A program made the translations under genes and the position numbers. A model generated the notes under the pieces. The model ran no database searches, was not told the DNA's origin, and saw nothing but the letters and a program-made list of their open reading frames with translations. From positions 785,001 to 849,000 of the forward strand of contig JAPQWV010000126.1 in the NCBI GenBank assembly GCA_027422505.1: a stretch of DNA of 64,000 nt, written 5' to 3'. Of this stretch, positions 48,541 through 60,602 are shown in pieces (the first letter of the stretch is position 1; each line of letters opens with the position of its first letter). The stretch comes from Craterostigma plantagineum (Eukaryota > Streptophyta > Magnoliopsida > Lamiales > Linderniaceae).

Positions 48541-49316
48541 TAACGGTCGATTCGATGGATCGAACCCTCATAATCGTCTAACTAACGAGTTTGAACCCTG
48601 ATAGTACGTAGCGAGAACATTACCGTTTAGTCGAATTACGATTTTGTAACGATTCGATACGGTTTATCGAAAACCACCAGAAAATCTACGACTTTGAACC
48701 CTGATCAGCCGTTTAAGTCATAGTATGGTAAACAAAATCATTTCCTTTAGATTTGCTAACGGTTGATTCTGTGTAAAGAAACTACCTGAATCGTCTAATC
48801 AACGAGTTCGAGCCCTGATCTATCAAACGCGAAAACAATCGCTAAGTAAATGTAAGGTTAATGTAAAAAAAACCAATCCATTTAGATTTTTGGATGACCG
48901 ACTCATTGGATCATAATCATGTTAATAATCTAATCGACGAGTTTGGATTTGATCACGTCGAAAGAGAACCAACCGTTCAGTAAAAGTAATGCAACGGTTG
49001 AAAATGTAAGTGTTTCGATGTGGTGTTTTGCTCATTTGTGAGCTGTCACCGGAGATATCCATGGGGTTATTTAGCCCCTATATCTTTGTGGATTAATACA
49101 AATTATCGTTTCTGGAAAAAAATAAAATATAATATAACGGCTGATTCGGTATATCTAAACTGACGAGTTTGAACCATTGATATGTAATGAGAACACAATT
49201 GTTCACCAAAATAAACTTACTGTTAATTAGATTTTGTAATGGTCGATTCGGTATATTTAAACCATAAAAACATCTTACAGACGATTTTGACCCCAATCAC
49301 TAAAGAAACACACAGA
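48541..49316. repeat. Degenerate tandem repeat, period about 103-135 bp
   Basis: The phrase (A/C)GAGTTTGAACCCTGAT recurs in decayed form at 48587, 48690, 48804, 48939, 49165 and 49283. It is preceded in most copies by TCGTCTAA(C/T)-like and GGTCGATTCG-like phrases. Spacing is about 103, 114, 135, 226 (two units) and 118 bp. No coding frame. Nature unknown; possibly part of an old transposon or minisatellite. Confidence 0.6.
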
Positions 49317-49326
49317 AGTGAAAGTA

Positions 49327-50333
49327 GGGTTTTTTAATTAAATAATTAAAAAAAAATCAATCATTAATAAAATAAACAACAAATGAAAATCATTAATAAA
49401 ACAGACATTTTCGTCATCCCAAGTGACGAGTTACTAACTCGTATCTTGGGAATACGAGTTACTTGTCCACGGTGGGCTGACATGACATTTCAAGTAACTC
49501 GTCATCCCAAGTGATGAGTTACTCTTTTTCTTTTTCTTTTTTTTTTTAATTTTAACTTATTTTATATTTATTAATTACATAATCCACCAAATCATAATAT
49601 CATCGTTATCACATGTAATTTTACATAATAAAAATCAATAAATGCCTCTAATTTATTGTTTGTTTCACGACGATTAAAATGATATACATATCTTATATTT
49701 TTCGGATATCGAAAATATTTAATTATTTTTATAGTGAAGTTGCTGCTAACAGTGTTGTTTAATATTTGTATTTTAGGTATATGTGAGGGGTATTTTCGGT
49801 AGCTCATAGAAGTCGATTAGTCATATATATATATATATATATATGATGTGTATACCTGACGTATCTATATCAATCCTTCTGTTAATCAATAAAAGAATAT
49901 ATTTTTTAAGAACTCGTTTCTTTCTCAATATCTTATAAAAATAATTAAATATTTTCGATATTTGAAAAATATAAGATGTGCATATCATTTTAATCGAAAC
50001 AAACAATAAATTAGATGCATTTATTGATTTTTATTATGTAAAATTACATGTGATAACGATGATATTATGATTTGGTGGATTATATAATTAATAAATATAA
50101 AATAAGTTAAAATTTAAAAAAAAAAAAAAAAGAAAAAGAGTAACTCGTCACTTGGGATGACGAGTTACTTGAATGCCATGTCAGCCCGCCGTGGACAAGT
50201 AACTCGTATTCCCAGTATACGAGTTAGTAACTCGTCACTTGGGATGACGAAAATGTCTGTTTTATTAATGATTTTCATTTGTTGTTTATTTTGTTTATGG
50301 TTGATTTTTTTTAATTATTAAATTAAAAACCCC
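49327..50333. mobile_element. Foldback (Mutator-like) element, 1007 bp, almost entirely inverted repeat, 10-bp TSD
   Basis: The left end GGGTTTTTTAATTA pairs with the right end TAAATTAAAAACCCC. AGTGAAAGTA occurs at 49317-49326 and 50334-50343. The two halves are reverse complements over nearly their whole length and meet at an (AT)n centre near 49822-49845. Both arms carry several CATCCCAAGTGACGAGTTAC motifs in both orientations. No coding frame. Length and 10-bp duplication fit a Mutator-like or foldback origin. Confidence 0.88.
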
Positions 50334-50343
50334 AGTGAAAGTA

Positions 50344-50851
50344 AGGTTTAGGATAAAAATGTGAATGTTTTTTGAAGTAAGGTTAGGATTAAAAGTGATT
50401 TTTTTGGACAATTTAACCTTTCCATACTATGTATCTGAATTCTAACCAATGGAAATCATATATCGACGGAGGAAATTTACTTTGTTAACTTTGTACAAAT
50501 TTTTGTAGAGGAAAAAGATTATAAAGAGAGCTTTACAATAATCTCTAAAATCACAAGTGGGAAAAGAAAAAATCAAATTTTTACGTTTTCGGATCTCATT
50601 CTCAGTGCTTTAAAACCCCTCTCACTCTCTTGCTCACTCATCGTCGCCTCTTTTCACCTGAAAATTCTTTCTTCACTCTCCGAGGTTTCGTGGCATAGCA
50701 AGAAATAGTTGCTTCACTTGTAAAACGTTGTGTTGTTCGAGTCATTTCGAAGAACGTAGACTGTAAAACCTCCAATTTCTATATCAGTTTATCACCAAAC
50801 CCTAGTGGTTTCTGAAACTCGGGTTTTAGCTTTTTCGATTTTTGTTCGGTT
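50344..50851. other. G3BP-like promoter and leader
   Basis: Pyrimidine-rich from about 50610 on (CTCTCACTCTC), consistent with a 5' UTR. No gene. Confidence 0.45.
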
Positions 50852-53492
50852 ATGGCGAATCAGTACGCACCTTCAATCTCCGCAAATCAGGTATATAGTC
50901 TCCTTTCTCTCATTCACCCTTCGGTTTTTTCCAATTCTATGCTCTTTACTAACGTTTGAGCATGTTTATCTTTTCTTTTTTTTTTCTTACTTGGAACTTC
51001 TAATTGGTTGATTGGACGTGATCCCTTTTCGTGCTTTTTAGGTTGGGCCGTATTTTGTTAAGCAGTATTACCAGGTTTATCGACAGCAGCGGGACTCTGT
51101 GCATCAGTTTTATGATGATTCAAGTTCTGTGTGCCGAGTTGATGGCGAATCGGTTCATACAGCTTCGGATATTACGGTATAGAATTGTTCCTTTTTTTAA
51201 AACTTTTTTTCCTCCTTTGGGATGAGATTTACTTGACATATTTAAGTTTGTTAAGGTTCTGCTAGGCGGGTAGATTGATCCGTTTACCTTATATTTTTCG
51301 CGTATTTATTGGAGAATCTTCTCGTTTAGGATTTGTTCTGTTACTTTACCGTTATTTAACTGTCGATTGCGTAAACAGCTGATACTATTACCCTGAGAGT
51401 TGTTGGCTCGAATTTTTTGTGCATATTAATTCCTGGCTTTACCGATATCAGGAGACTAGTTCGTTATTGTAACTGAATTCTGTTTTTAATTAACGTTCCT
51501 TCACGATATCGTTCGTTATTTGTTTTCCTTCTTGCAGAAAATTCATCAGCTCATAATGTCGTCAAATTTCACCGGTATTGAGGTCAGGACTATAAATTCC
51601 ATGGAATCGTTGAACGGCGGTGTACTTGTAGTTGTTTGTGGTTCTGCCAAGTCCAAAGATTTCATGGGATGGAGAAGGTTTGTGCAGACCTTTTTCCTTG
51701 CCCCACAAGAGAGAGGTTATTATGTTCTGAACGACGTGTTCCAATTTGTTGATGGGGAGGCTGTGTATCAACACTCCATGAATACAGCATCGGGGCTGAA
51801 TTTCGATTACCAGCCGACTGTTGCTACTCACCTTTCTGACCCTCCTGGTACAGTTTTTTTTTTGGTTGATTCACTGTTTATTTATCTTCGTGTGATCCTT
51901 TGTTTATAGAGTTATTGCTTCTGTGTATATATGTAATTCAAATACCCAGCATGAATGATCTTTGAACAGTTTGATTGACGGTGTTTGATTTCAAGAAAAT
52001 GTTCTATTTTCATCATATGTGGTATATAATGAATGAGGGTAGTTGTAAGCTTCATGTGCTCATGGGGCAAAGTAATGGATAATTCGGTTCTCTCTTGTGC
52101 TAAGTTGGGCTCATAATGGTGTAATAGTATCAGATTATCCTTCTGAGGATGAAGACACTGAACAAGGATACGCAGAACATGACCAGGATCCACAAGAGCA
52201 GTATCCTGAACAAGTGCATGACGAGATTTATGAACCTGAAAATGCAGCGATGTCCGAGGAAGAACATGAGAAACTGTCGTATGCTTCTATCGTAAGTTAT
52301 ATCCACTCAATCTGAGTCATTAACAATAAAAATCATCATTCCATGAATCTCATTACGTTTCAAGAATGATTTGGGTGGAGTTTTGCGGAATCAATCAAAA
52401 TTTTTCACTTGGAATGTTCAATTGTTTCGTTAAATTCTAACTTGTTTATTATCCTTTCTAATGCTCTAAACATCGAAGTTGCGAGCTAAAGGAAAATCTT
52501 CTGCACCTTCATTTGATCATGGGCCCGCTTCTACTTGGAGCATACCACCTGCTGTTGAAAAGAATCATGTCCCTGAACCAACTGTGCAGCAGAAACTAGC
52601 CCCAGTTCCACCAAGTTGGAACAACGGTGCTGTGGAAAATTCTTTCTCATTAGAAGGTAAAGCCCACTACTTTATTGTTTGTCTTTGTAACTAAACTGGG
52701 GAACTTCCTTTTGCTCTCATCAAAATCTAATAAGAATTCAGAAGTGCGAAAGACATGTTTTCTCTTCCCCGTGACAGTAAACATACGATGCTTTTTTCTT
52801 CTTTTTTTTCCCCCACAGGAGAGCCCTTATCTGTCTATGTGAGGAACTTGTCTCCTTCGGTGACAACTGTCGATCTTGCTGAGGCATTTAAGAATTTCGG
52901 TACAATCAGACCCGATGGAGTCTTTCTGAAGAAGCGCCAGGTTCGCTATCCTATGAAATTGTTTACATTTCCTTCCATGCTGAGGTTTCCGAATATATTT
53001 AACTTTCCATGTCATAAACAGGACAATGGCGTGTGCTATGCATTTGTCGAGTATGAAGACATTCGTAGTGTTCACAATGCGCTTCAGGTGGTCCCCTCGT
53101 TCCCTTTAGCAATAACAACAATCCACCATTCTGTGCCAATTCCTTTTATCTCACTAAATTTGTCTCCAATTCATTTGCAGGCTTCTCCGATTCAACTCCG
53201 TGGCAGGCAAGTCTACATAGAAGAGAGACGACCCAACAACCCTATAGCTATATTTGGTGGAAGTATGTGCTTCGAATTACCCTTTGTATTCTTTAGTCTT
53301 CCATTTTTGGCCGGACCTTCAGTTTTCCTCTCTCATTTCATGGTATACACATCGATTTATATATTTTCTTGACATTAATCTGCCGTTTTTTGTTATACAT
53401 TAGGGCGCGGAGGAAGAGGCCGAGGGCGCGGTGGAAGATTCTTCGGAAGGGGAAATGATCATAGATTGTCGAATGGCTTCCGTGGCTATTAA
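50852..53492 (+). CDS. G3BP-like RNA-binding protein (NTF2 + RRM + RGG)
   Basis: Nine exons: 50852-50890, 51042-51176, 51538-51847, 52128-52291, 52479-52656, 52819-52940, 53022-53087, 53181-53262, 53404-53492; 394 residues. An NTF2-like domain occupies about residues 14-135 (VGPYFVKQYYQVYRQQRDSV, FMGWRRFVQTFFLAPQE, GYYVLNDVFQFVD). An acidic linker (YPSEDEDTEQGY) and Pro-rich stretch follow. An RRM starts near residue 276 (LSVYVRNLSPSVTTVDLAEA; RNP1-like NGVCYAFVEYED), and the end is an RGG box (GRGGRGRGRGGRFFGRG). G3BP proteins nucleate stress granules and bind mRNA and FGDF-like partners; plant members also touch immunity. Confidence 0.93.
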
Positions 53493-53948
53493 TGAAGTCA
53501 ATCAATCAAAAGCTTTAGTCCCAAAGTCTTTTTCTGCTAAAAGAACTTCTGAAGCTGAAGAAACAGAGTTTAACTTGGCCTTTCGTTTGTTGTTTTCATA
53601 TGTTATGAATATGATCCCATCTTTGATGGTTTTGTTGACTGTCTTTTCTTTTTTCTTCGCCACCTTATATTATTTGCGTCGTCGTTTTCTTATGAATTTC
53701 TGTAAGGTGTCATCATAACTTTCATCTTGCAATCTTAGTTTGATGGGTGTTATGGTTCACATATCAGCAAGCTCCTCAAATAACATAATTTCAAGAAGAT
53801 ATAAAGTTTTAATTTCTAAAATATGATAAGCCAAAGAACGAGACGAATGGCTGTCTTTATTACAACGTTATCATATCCATATACATTCTCTTTTCCCCCT
53901 TTTTCTCAGTTCATTCGTTCTCCTTGAGAAGATTTTGTAGAGGGGAAG
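53493..53948. other. 3' UTR of the G3BP-like gene and Psb28 promoter
   Basis: No other gene. Leader-like CT-rich sequence precedes 53949. Confidence 0.4.
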
Positions 53949-54667
53949 ATGACTACACTAGTACAGTCCATGGTCTTCTCTTCCTTCATCTCCCATCGTC
54001 CTCATCCTCCCCGCTCTTTCCCAGGTATACTTCCTCCCACAATTCCTTTCCCTTCTGTTTTCGCATTTTCGATGATGTAAATGTGCAGAATATTCGACGA
54101 TTTCATGTGTTGGCGCCTGTGTCAAACCAATGATTCAGACAACTATAGCTATGAATTTCGTATCTCTCTAACAAATGGCCGTCTCTCGCAACAGCACTCA
54201 CTCACCCAACCTCAACCTCAAGCGCAAGCTCATCCTTCAATGGCCAGCAATTACAACACAACGTCACAATCAGCCCCCTAAGGAAGAAAACCACCCTAAT
54301 AATCGGACCAATAACGATGATGGCTAAGCCGTCGATCCAATTCATACAAGGCACAGACGAGCAGACCATCCCAGACGTGAAGCTCACTCGGTCCAAGGAT
54401 GGGACCAACGGCACGGCCACGTTCGTCTTCTCAGAGCCCTCGGTGTTCGACTCTTCCAGCATCGTCGGAGACATCACTGGCTTCTACATGATCGACGAGG
54501 AAGGCACGCTTCAGTCGACGAGCGTCAACGCGAGGTTCGTCAATGGAAAACCCGCCGGAATTGAGGCCAAGTACGTGATGAGGTCCCCTAAAGAGTGGGA
54601 TAGGTTCATGAGGTTCATGGAGAGGTATGCGAATGCTAATGGCTTGTCCTTCGTCAAGAACAAATGA
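53949..54667 (+). CDS. PSB28: Photosystem II assembly protein Psb28, chloroplast precursor
   Basis: Exons 53949-54024 and 54195-54667 give 182 residues. The first ~65 residues are Ser/Thr/Pro-rich and basic ([37 protein letters not shown]), as expected of a chloroplast transit peptide. The mature domain begins near [20 protein letters not shown] and holds [13 protein letters not shown] and [17 protein letters not shown], the hallmarks of the family. Psb28 binds the CP47/RC47 assembly intermediate and protects nascent PSII. The acceptor at 54194 is chosen because it is the one that keeps phase and avoids the stops in other frames; a different first intron end is possible. Confidence 0.93.
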
Positions 54668-55474
54668 GACTTCTTTTCTTTCTTTCTCTCTTTTTCTTTA
54701 AGAGAGTTTGTTGGTTTTCTTGAGGCTTCGATTATTCGAATTTTCTCTCCCCTTTTTTCTTTTTATACGCTCTGTTCTTAGCTGACTATGGAAGAAGGAT
54801 AAAAGGGCTCTGCATTTTTTGTGCTTGGTCTTGCTAGCTTTGTTGGCTTGTTTGTTTGCTCGTATCGTATCAATCATTCGTTGTCCTTGTGATTGAGCAG
54901 ATAAAATTTTAAAAAGGAAGAATTGAAGTTTGTTGTAACGAAATGCGAGACTATAAGCTCCAATCATTCGTTTTCATTACAACGTTGAAGTTTGCTGTAA
55001 TGAAATGTCAGTTGGTTGCTTGCGTTGCGTTGCTACCGACTTCAGCTTGTTCTTCGGTCAATGGGAAAGTCTATTGAGTTAATTTCTGCGCAATTTTTCA
55101 TTCACGCGTTAAGGTTTTGCTTGCGAATCATCTCGATTCAGATTTATTGGTCAGTCAATACTTGACATTATTTTGTTTTTTTGTTTTTCCAAGTCTGGCC
55201 ATGTTTTTCTTCCTTTTGGTCAATTCAATCTATTTTCTTCGAAAATTCGTGAATTCCCATTCACACACAAACAAAGGAATATGCGTAATATCCAGGGCCA
55301 GACTCGTCATAGTAGGTTATTTTTTGTATGAATTTTAACAATATAGTGAGTGGGCAGTAACTTTTTATCTTTTTTGTTGGTCACGTCTATTGCCATGTGT
55401 GTGTGTAGTGGAGAAGTTGGAATTTTTATAGATGTTATTGTGAATCGCGAGTTCTTTTGCTGGTGGGAAGTTCA
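54668..55474. other. Psb28 3' flank
   Basis: T-rich 3' UTR then AT-rich spacer. No supported gene. Confidence 0.45.
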
Positions 55475-56254
55475 AGTCCTTTGTTCCTCGAGATAAGCTC
55501 CGACGAGGTAAGTGAAGATAAGAATGCTGTTGAGAACAATGTTGACGAGAGTGATACTTCTGATGATGATGTAGTCTAAAAAATTCAAGAAAAATTGGGG
55601 TTTGTGGTTATGAATCCTGTAGATAAAGGAACCGTAGATCATAAAACTGATGTTGTTGAAAACGATGATGATTGCTTGATCTTGGATGTTGATCTGACTA
55701 AGAAGGTGAAGGAAAAGGTGGAAAATAGAGATATCGTGCAGACGATGATGATCTGCGAATTCTCAGCGAGAAGGGCGAGCGAGGGTAACGCGCTACTTAT
55801 GTTTGATCAGATATTTGATTGATTAATATGTGGTACCTCACTTTGATGATCTTGGTTTGGGTATTTCCCCTTCAGTGACTAATTGAATCCTTTTGAGAGG
55901 TTGCCTGCCGATTCGTTTGATTGGTGGAGTTCAAGGATCAAACAGGCCAAATCTTTCAAGTCAAACTGCTTCACAGCATATTCCAATGTGTTGCTCGGAG
56001 CTTCGAGGCAAACTCAAGCTCCAACTGCTTCTGAATCTTCTGTTGCTAGTCAGCTTCTGCAAGGATCAGCGCCTCGGCCCATTTTCGACGGGGGACCTTT
56101 GGTATACGAATCTGGCCCGGCCCGTATACCGAAATCAGCAATATTCTTCGACGGGTCATGCTCAGGTTCGAGTCAAAATGTTGGCTTTAATAGCTCTGTC
56201 ATGGCTGTACCAGTAGATAACTCGCAGTTATCACACTACGGTAGCAAACTGTAG
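55475..56254 (+). pseudogene. Frameshifted remnant of a plant gene with an acidic DDDC...L-ILSEKGE block
   Basis: A continuous plus frame reads SPLFLEISSDE, then a Glu/Asp-rich stretch (SDTSDDD) to an in-frame TAA at 55577-55579. It resumes as KLGFVVMNPVDKGT...VVENDDDCLILDVD. Around 55729-55758 the similarity moves to another frame, giving DDDDLRILSEKGE before a stop. From about 55883 two overlapping frames continue with Ser/Gln/Pro-rich protein-like sequence to 56254. This is what an intronless or decayed gene copy looks like. From memory the DDDC(V/L)-LD...SEKGE pattern occurs in a plant nuclear protein family, perhaps RIN13-like, but I cannot name it safely. Confidence 0.45.
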
Positions 56255-56533
56255 GATCCGTCGATTGCTCTTCTCTAAACCCTAATCTTACCTATGCTTT
56301 CTTTCCACCTCATGGTTATTAGTACAAAGCAGGATTTGGATCTCAATAGTTGGTTATGTCATCTCATCGTTGAGATCTCGGAAAGAAGTTACACCGACGG
56401 AGTACATATATTGTACACGTTCTTTTGCGATAGAAACCAGTCATTGCCATGCAAATTATTATTACAGCAACTATGTTACAGGGCAGGAGGCAAGGAATCA
56501 TCAATCGATCCACACACATGCAAAAGAGTTTCA

Positions 56534-59153
56534 TCACAACCAGCTGTTCTTGAGACCGAAATCGTGAAGCCTGAAGGAAAACTCGCCCGCAGTGTCCCTC
56601 TCAAGCATGATGTCTATCCCATCTTCTTCGCTCCCTCGACTCTCCTCTTCGTCGATGTCATCATCGTTGCTCTGCAGATACGACGATTCTTCCTCGGAGG
56701 AAGCCATCGAGAGGGAAGCAGAAGCAGCCGAGGACATAGTAGCTCTTGCCCTAACGCTCCCCGCGTTTGCGTGGTTGTTGGAGCTTCGATCCCATAGGAA
56801 GACGTGGAGGAGTATCGAAACCCTAGCGTGCCTGTGAAGGGAGAGCTTATGGCTAAGAGACACCGTGTCGAAGCACCGTATGGCACCGGTCGGAGAAACC
56901 ATCCACGGGAGTACCTTTTGGTTGTCCACCCGAGAGACGACCAAGAGCCTCGAGGACGCCGTCGCTCGCTTGTAGAGCCCGAAGAGCCCCGAGTGAGACG
57001 AAGGCGCGTCTTCTTCCCCTTCGATCACCGACGATATGTGGACGAATCCCTACTCGAAAGACGAATGAGGAAACATCAGTCAGGGGTTGCAGTTCGAGGA
57101 CAGTAAGTTTCAAAATTGAAGCAATTTGACGGAATGTAACTAGTGATTTTCTGCGCAATTGGCGCCAGAAAGTTGAAACTTGTTTAACTTGAACTCAAAT
57201 TGCTTCAGTACCTCTTCGGTTCTGCTTATGGCGAACCCGAGCTTGGTATCCGTCTCCTTGATCTTGATCTCGATCGGGATTTCCCCGGCGAGGGGAGAGA
57301 ACCACAGACGGACGGCTCTAACCACTCCTATGTCGACCCCGTGGTAGTCCTCGAAACCGTACAGGCTCGTGTTGGCGAGGTTCGACAGGTCGGATAGCGA
57401 GCCCGAGTTTACGGTCGACGAGGCGGTCTCGCCCGAAATCTTAAAAAATTACATTTAAGACCCACGATTATTCTCTTGCTTCGAATTTAGTCGCTAGCGG
57501 CAATCGATTAACTAACTAACTAACTAACTAGTAACTACCTTTGTAAGGAGGGATTCGGTCTGAACGTTCATGAAGACGACGGGGACGCCTGTGGCCTGAG
57601 AAGAGTTGATCCATGCGTGGGCCCGGGCGAGGGTGTCCTCGAGGTCGTTGTAGCGATTCCCGACTCTGTCCGAGGATTTCGGCAAGAAGAGGATAGAGTA
57701 GAAGCTGCTGGAGAAAGGTATAGAGAGCATTTCGTGCATTTTCTTCTCCCATTGGTATGGGACGTATCCATCTTGAAGGGGCGTTCGCTCGAGGGCTTCC
57801 ACCATTCTTGCAGCTCTTGTTGCTGCATGCAAGAAATAAAGTCAAAATTAGCATGTGTTTATTGAAGTCAACGAATGATTCAAATTATTGAAATAGAAAA
57901 TAGAATTAAATAAATATTAAACTTATACCTACCACTACCCACCTGAAAATGGAATTTCTACTAGTCAGAGTTATGATGTGACAGCAGTGAGACAACATTG
58001 ATATTTTCATGCAATTAATTACCGTGTTATTTATATCCTCCTCAAGTATTAATTTTATTCATGTCAAAGCAGGACGCAAGAATATGTCCTCTACTATAAC
58101 TCAATATAATATGTATGTTAATATATGTAGGGTACATGAACTTGACAATTATTTATTTATTTATAAGGGGTAGCACGTCTCTTGCTTCCTATTTGCCTCC
58201 TCTAATGTAGATAGATCCACCTTGATTGAATCAGTTTTAGAATCTCCAAACAGCCTCTTACTTATTACAAAGAACTATCAACTTGCTTGTCCGTGTTTAG
58301 GCAAACGAAGCTTCAACATATTGATCATTAAATTAAATAATAACAATACAGTTGATCAAGCAAAGATCCAAAGATGGAATAACGAGAAAACCGCTATCAC
58401 CAGGAATAGTAATAGAGCAGTAGAACTATCATATTGTTTCCCTTCCCCTATAAATTACTAAATATAACAGGGACACTATATAGTTAAATTATTAAACTTT
58501 CCACGAAGAACTTAATGAAATCCCACCGAAATTCACAAACCCCATTTCCAAATATGTCAAAGAAAAAACTACCTTATTATTTGTTCTCTTCCACACTTTT
58601 TCAAACAAGGCTCAGCTAATTTATTCCATTTTCCAATATATAATAGAAAAAACGAAAATAAAATAAAAAGTCAACCCTTCGCAGACAGTAGAACGCACAC
58701 ATTACCTTGAAGGCCCAAGCACTCATTCTCAGTTCGATCGACGAAGGCGACGGCGTAATTAGGGTCGTCGATGGCTCTGAGCACAAACTGCTTCCTCCCA
58801 AAGACGTAGTGATCGCCGGGGACGATGCACGCCGCCAGCTCAGCATAGTCGTGGGACCCACGCCTCACCCTAACCCTTATCGACGTCTCATTCTGCTTGA
58901 AGGAGCTTCGCAGTATCCTCTGCACGGCCTTCTTGCCGCCTCTGAACGGAGATTTGACGGAAATATTTCCGATCTTAAGCTCCTCCACGACGTCGCCGGT
59001 CTGAAGCATGTCGCCGGTCCACTCGTCGGCCTTGGAGCTTCCCTTCAGACATTCTATGGAGAGGGCGAGGTTGTTCGCCGCCGACCGAGGCGTCTGTGAC
59101 GCCGATGAGCTCTCTGAGGAAGACGAAGATGAGTGTCGCGATGATCGATCCAT
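56534..59153 (-). CDS. Conserved plant protein of unknown function
   Basis: Exons 59153-58706, 57822-57539, 57439-57212 and 57049-56534 give 491 residues; intron 1 is 883 bp. The N-terminus is Ser-rich (RHSSSSSSESSSASQTPRS). Residues about 25-150 form a first conserved region (LALSIECLKGSSKADEW, SPFRGGKKAVQRILRSSFKQ, VFGRKQFVLRAIDDPNYAV). The centre has FVDRTENECLGLQ, YVPYQWEKKMHEMLSIP and FLPKSSDRVGNRYNDLEDTL. Later come SLYGFEDYHGVDIGVVRAV, KLGFAISRTEEGFVHISSVI and DNQKVLPWMVSPTGAIRCFD. The tail is acidic (QSNDDDIDEEESRGSEEDG). The KLGFAISRTEEGFVHISSV stretch has a PDZ-like look, which is a guess. No signal peptide or membrane span. I do not know its function. Confidence 0.85.
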
Positions 59154-60602
59154 ATTCTATTCCCCTTTTTTTCTTTTTCGTGTTTGTCTTTAATGCATGG
59201 AAGTAATTAATGATGGGGTTTAATTGAGGGATGATTAAGAAGAGGGAGAGTTCGTATTGTAGGTGGAAGAATCGAATTAATTGTTGGAGGAAGGAAATGG
59301 ATGGTATTTATTTTTGTTATTTTCCTTTTATTTGTGTTTTGTTTTTGTATGATTTAAAAATTCCAACTCGAACTTGGCAATGGTTGACATGTTGAGTAAA
59401 TAAATAATAGGCATAGTGCTCGAACTCAAATCAATTATAGACCGACGCGCGTGACCCGATCTGAATATAGCGGTTAATGAATTTTATGTTATCTATATAC
59501 AATACAAAATATATATGTACTGTTTTTTTCTATAATATAATAATTTGGAACTCAGTTTAGTAACAAGTAAATAACAAAATGTTGAGAGGCAATATAAATT
59601 TTCACTTGGCCCATTCAGTTAGAAATTGGGCTTGACCATTAAAAAAGCAAGTTACATGTAATAAGCTTAGTTAGTTAGTCCTAACGGCGTCGTTTCGAAA
59701 ATAGGAATGACTTTAGATTTCACTGTAATGCGTACCAATTACGCCCATACAATCTGTGATTCAGTTAATATTAATAAATAAAACAAATATATAAGAAAAT
59801 GTCAGCTAGGTCAAGCCATAAAGCTGAGTATAAATATACAGCAGCACATATCGTTCTGCTCTCCTCCAGCTCCCAGTTTTAGTCGAGGTTGAGCTGGCCG
59901 CGGGTACGAAATCAAGTCTTGATTATTTGAGGTGAAGTTGCATATGCTTGTTACTATCACTTGTGATTGTTTTGAGGTTCTTGCGTCATTTTTGCCTTTC
60001 AGTTGTATTTGTGTTCTTTTGTATTGCTTTTATGCGTTGATAGCTCGTGCTTCTGATCTGCTGCGTTTCGATTTAATTTTTTCTGTTGTATTTGTTTAGA
60101 TCTGTATGTGAGTACATGAAAGTTTCGGAATTTTGGTAGATTTTGTTAAGAAGAGTTGTGCAAGCGTATAGATAGATCTGCAAGTTATGGATCTACGCAA
60201 GTGTTTATCGTGGATCTGGTTGCTAGTCGTCCATAATTGTTGTTTTTCGTGGAATTTCAGTTTTTGGTGTTCTATAGGATATTACGTTTGCTTTTTTCTT
60301 TTGATCCTGCAGAAATGGTTTTTCCCCTGTTTCGTTTGAGCTTTTACTTGATGGTGGCTGGAATAAAAAGAACCAATTAAACCATATGCTTGCTTTTCTC
60401 CTATGGATGGAAATCTCTCTATTCTAGTATGCGTTGTACTTGTGGATTGGTTAATTTTATGACTGCTTTGTTTTCTGACTGGAGGAAAATAAATAGTCTG
60501 TTGTTAATTGAAATGAAACGAAATTACCAACTTAATATAGATTTTTCGCTGATGGTGTTTTTGTTGGTGCAAAACTAAATTGCAGGATATTATAAAAGCT
60601 AA
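59154..60602. other. Divergent spacer and leader intron of the ADP/ATP carrier gene
   Basis: The proximal part is promoter of the unknown-function gene (-). Near 59860-59905 a probable first non-coding exon ends ...GGCCGCGG/GTACGA. A T-rich stretch then runs to ATTGCAG at 60579-60585, so a leader intron of about 680 bp is likely; such introns are common in plant AAC genes and often boost expression. Confidence 0.5.

Noticed and set aside
57524..57865. Several overlapping frames on both strands near 57.5-57.9 kb
   Set aside because: Only the minus frame entered at 57822 joins neighbouring exons in phase; the others are shadows of exon 2.
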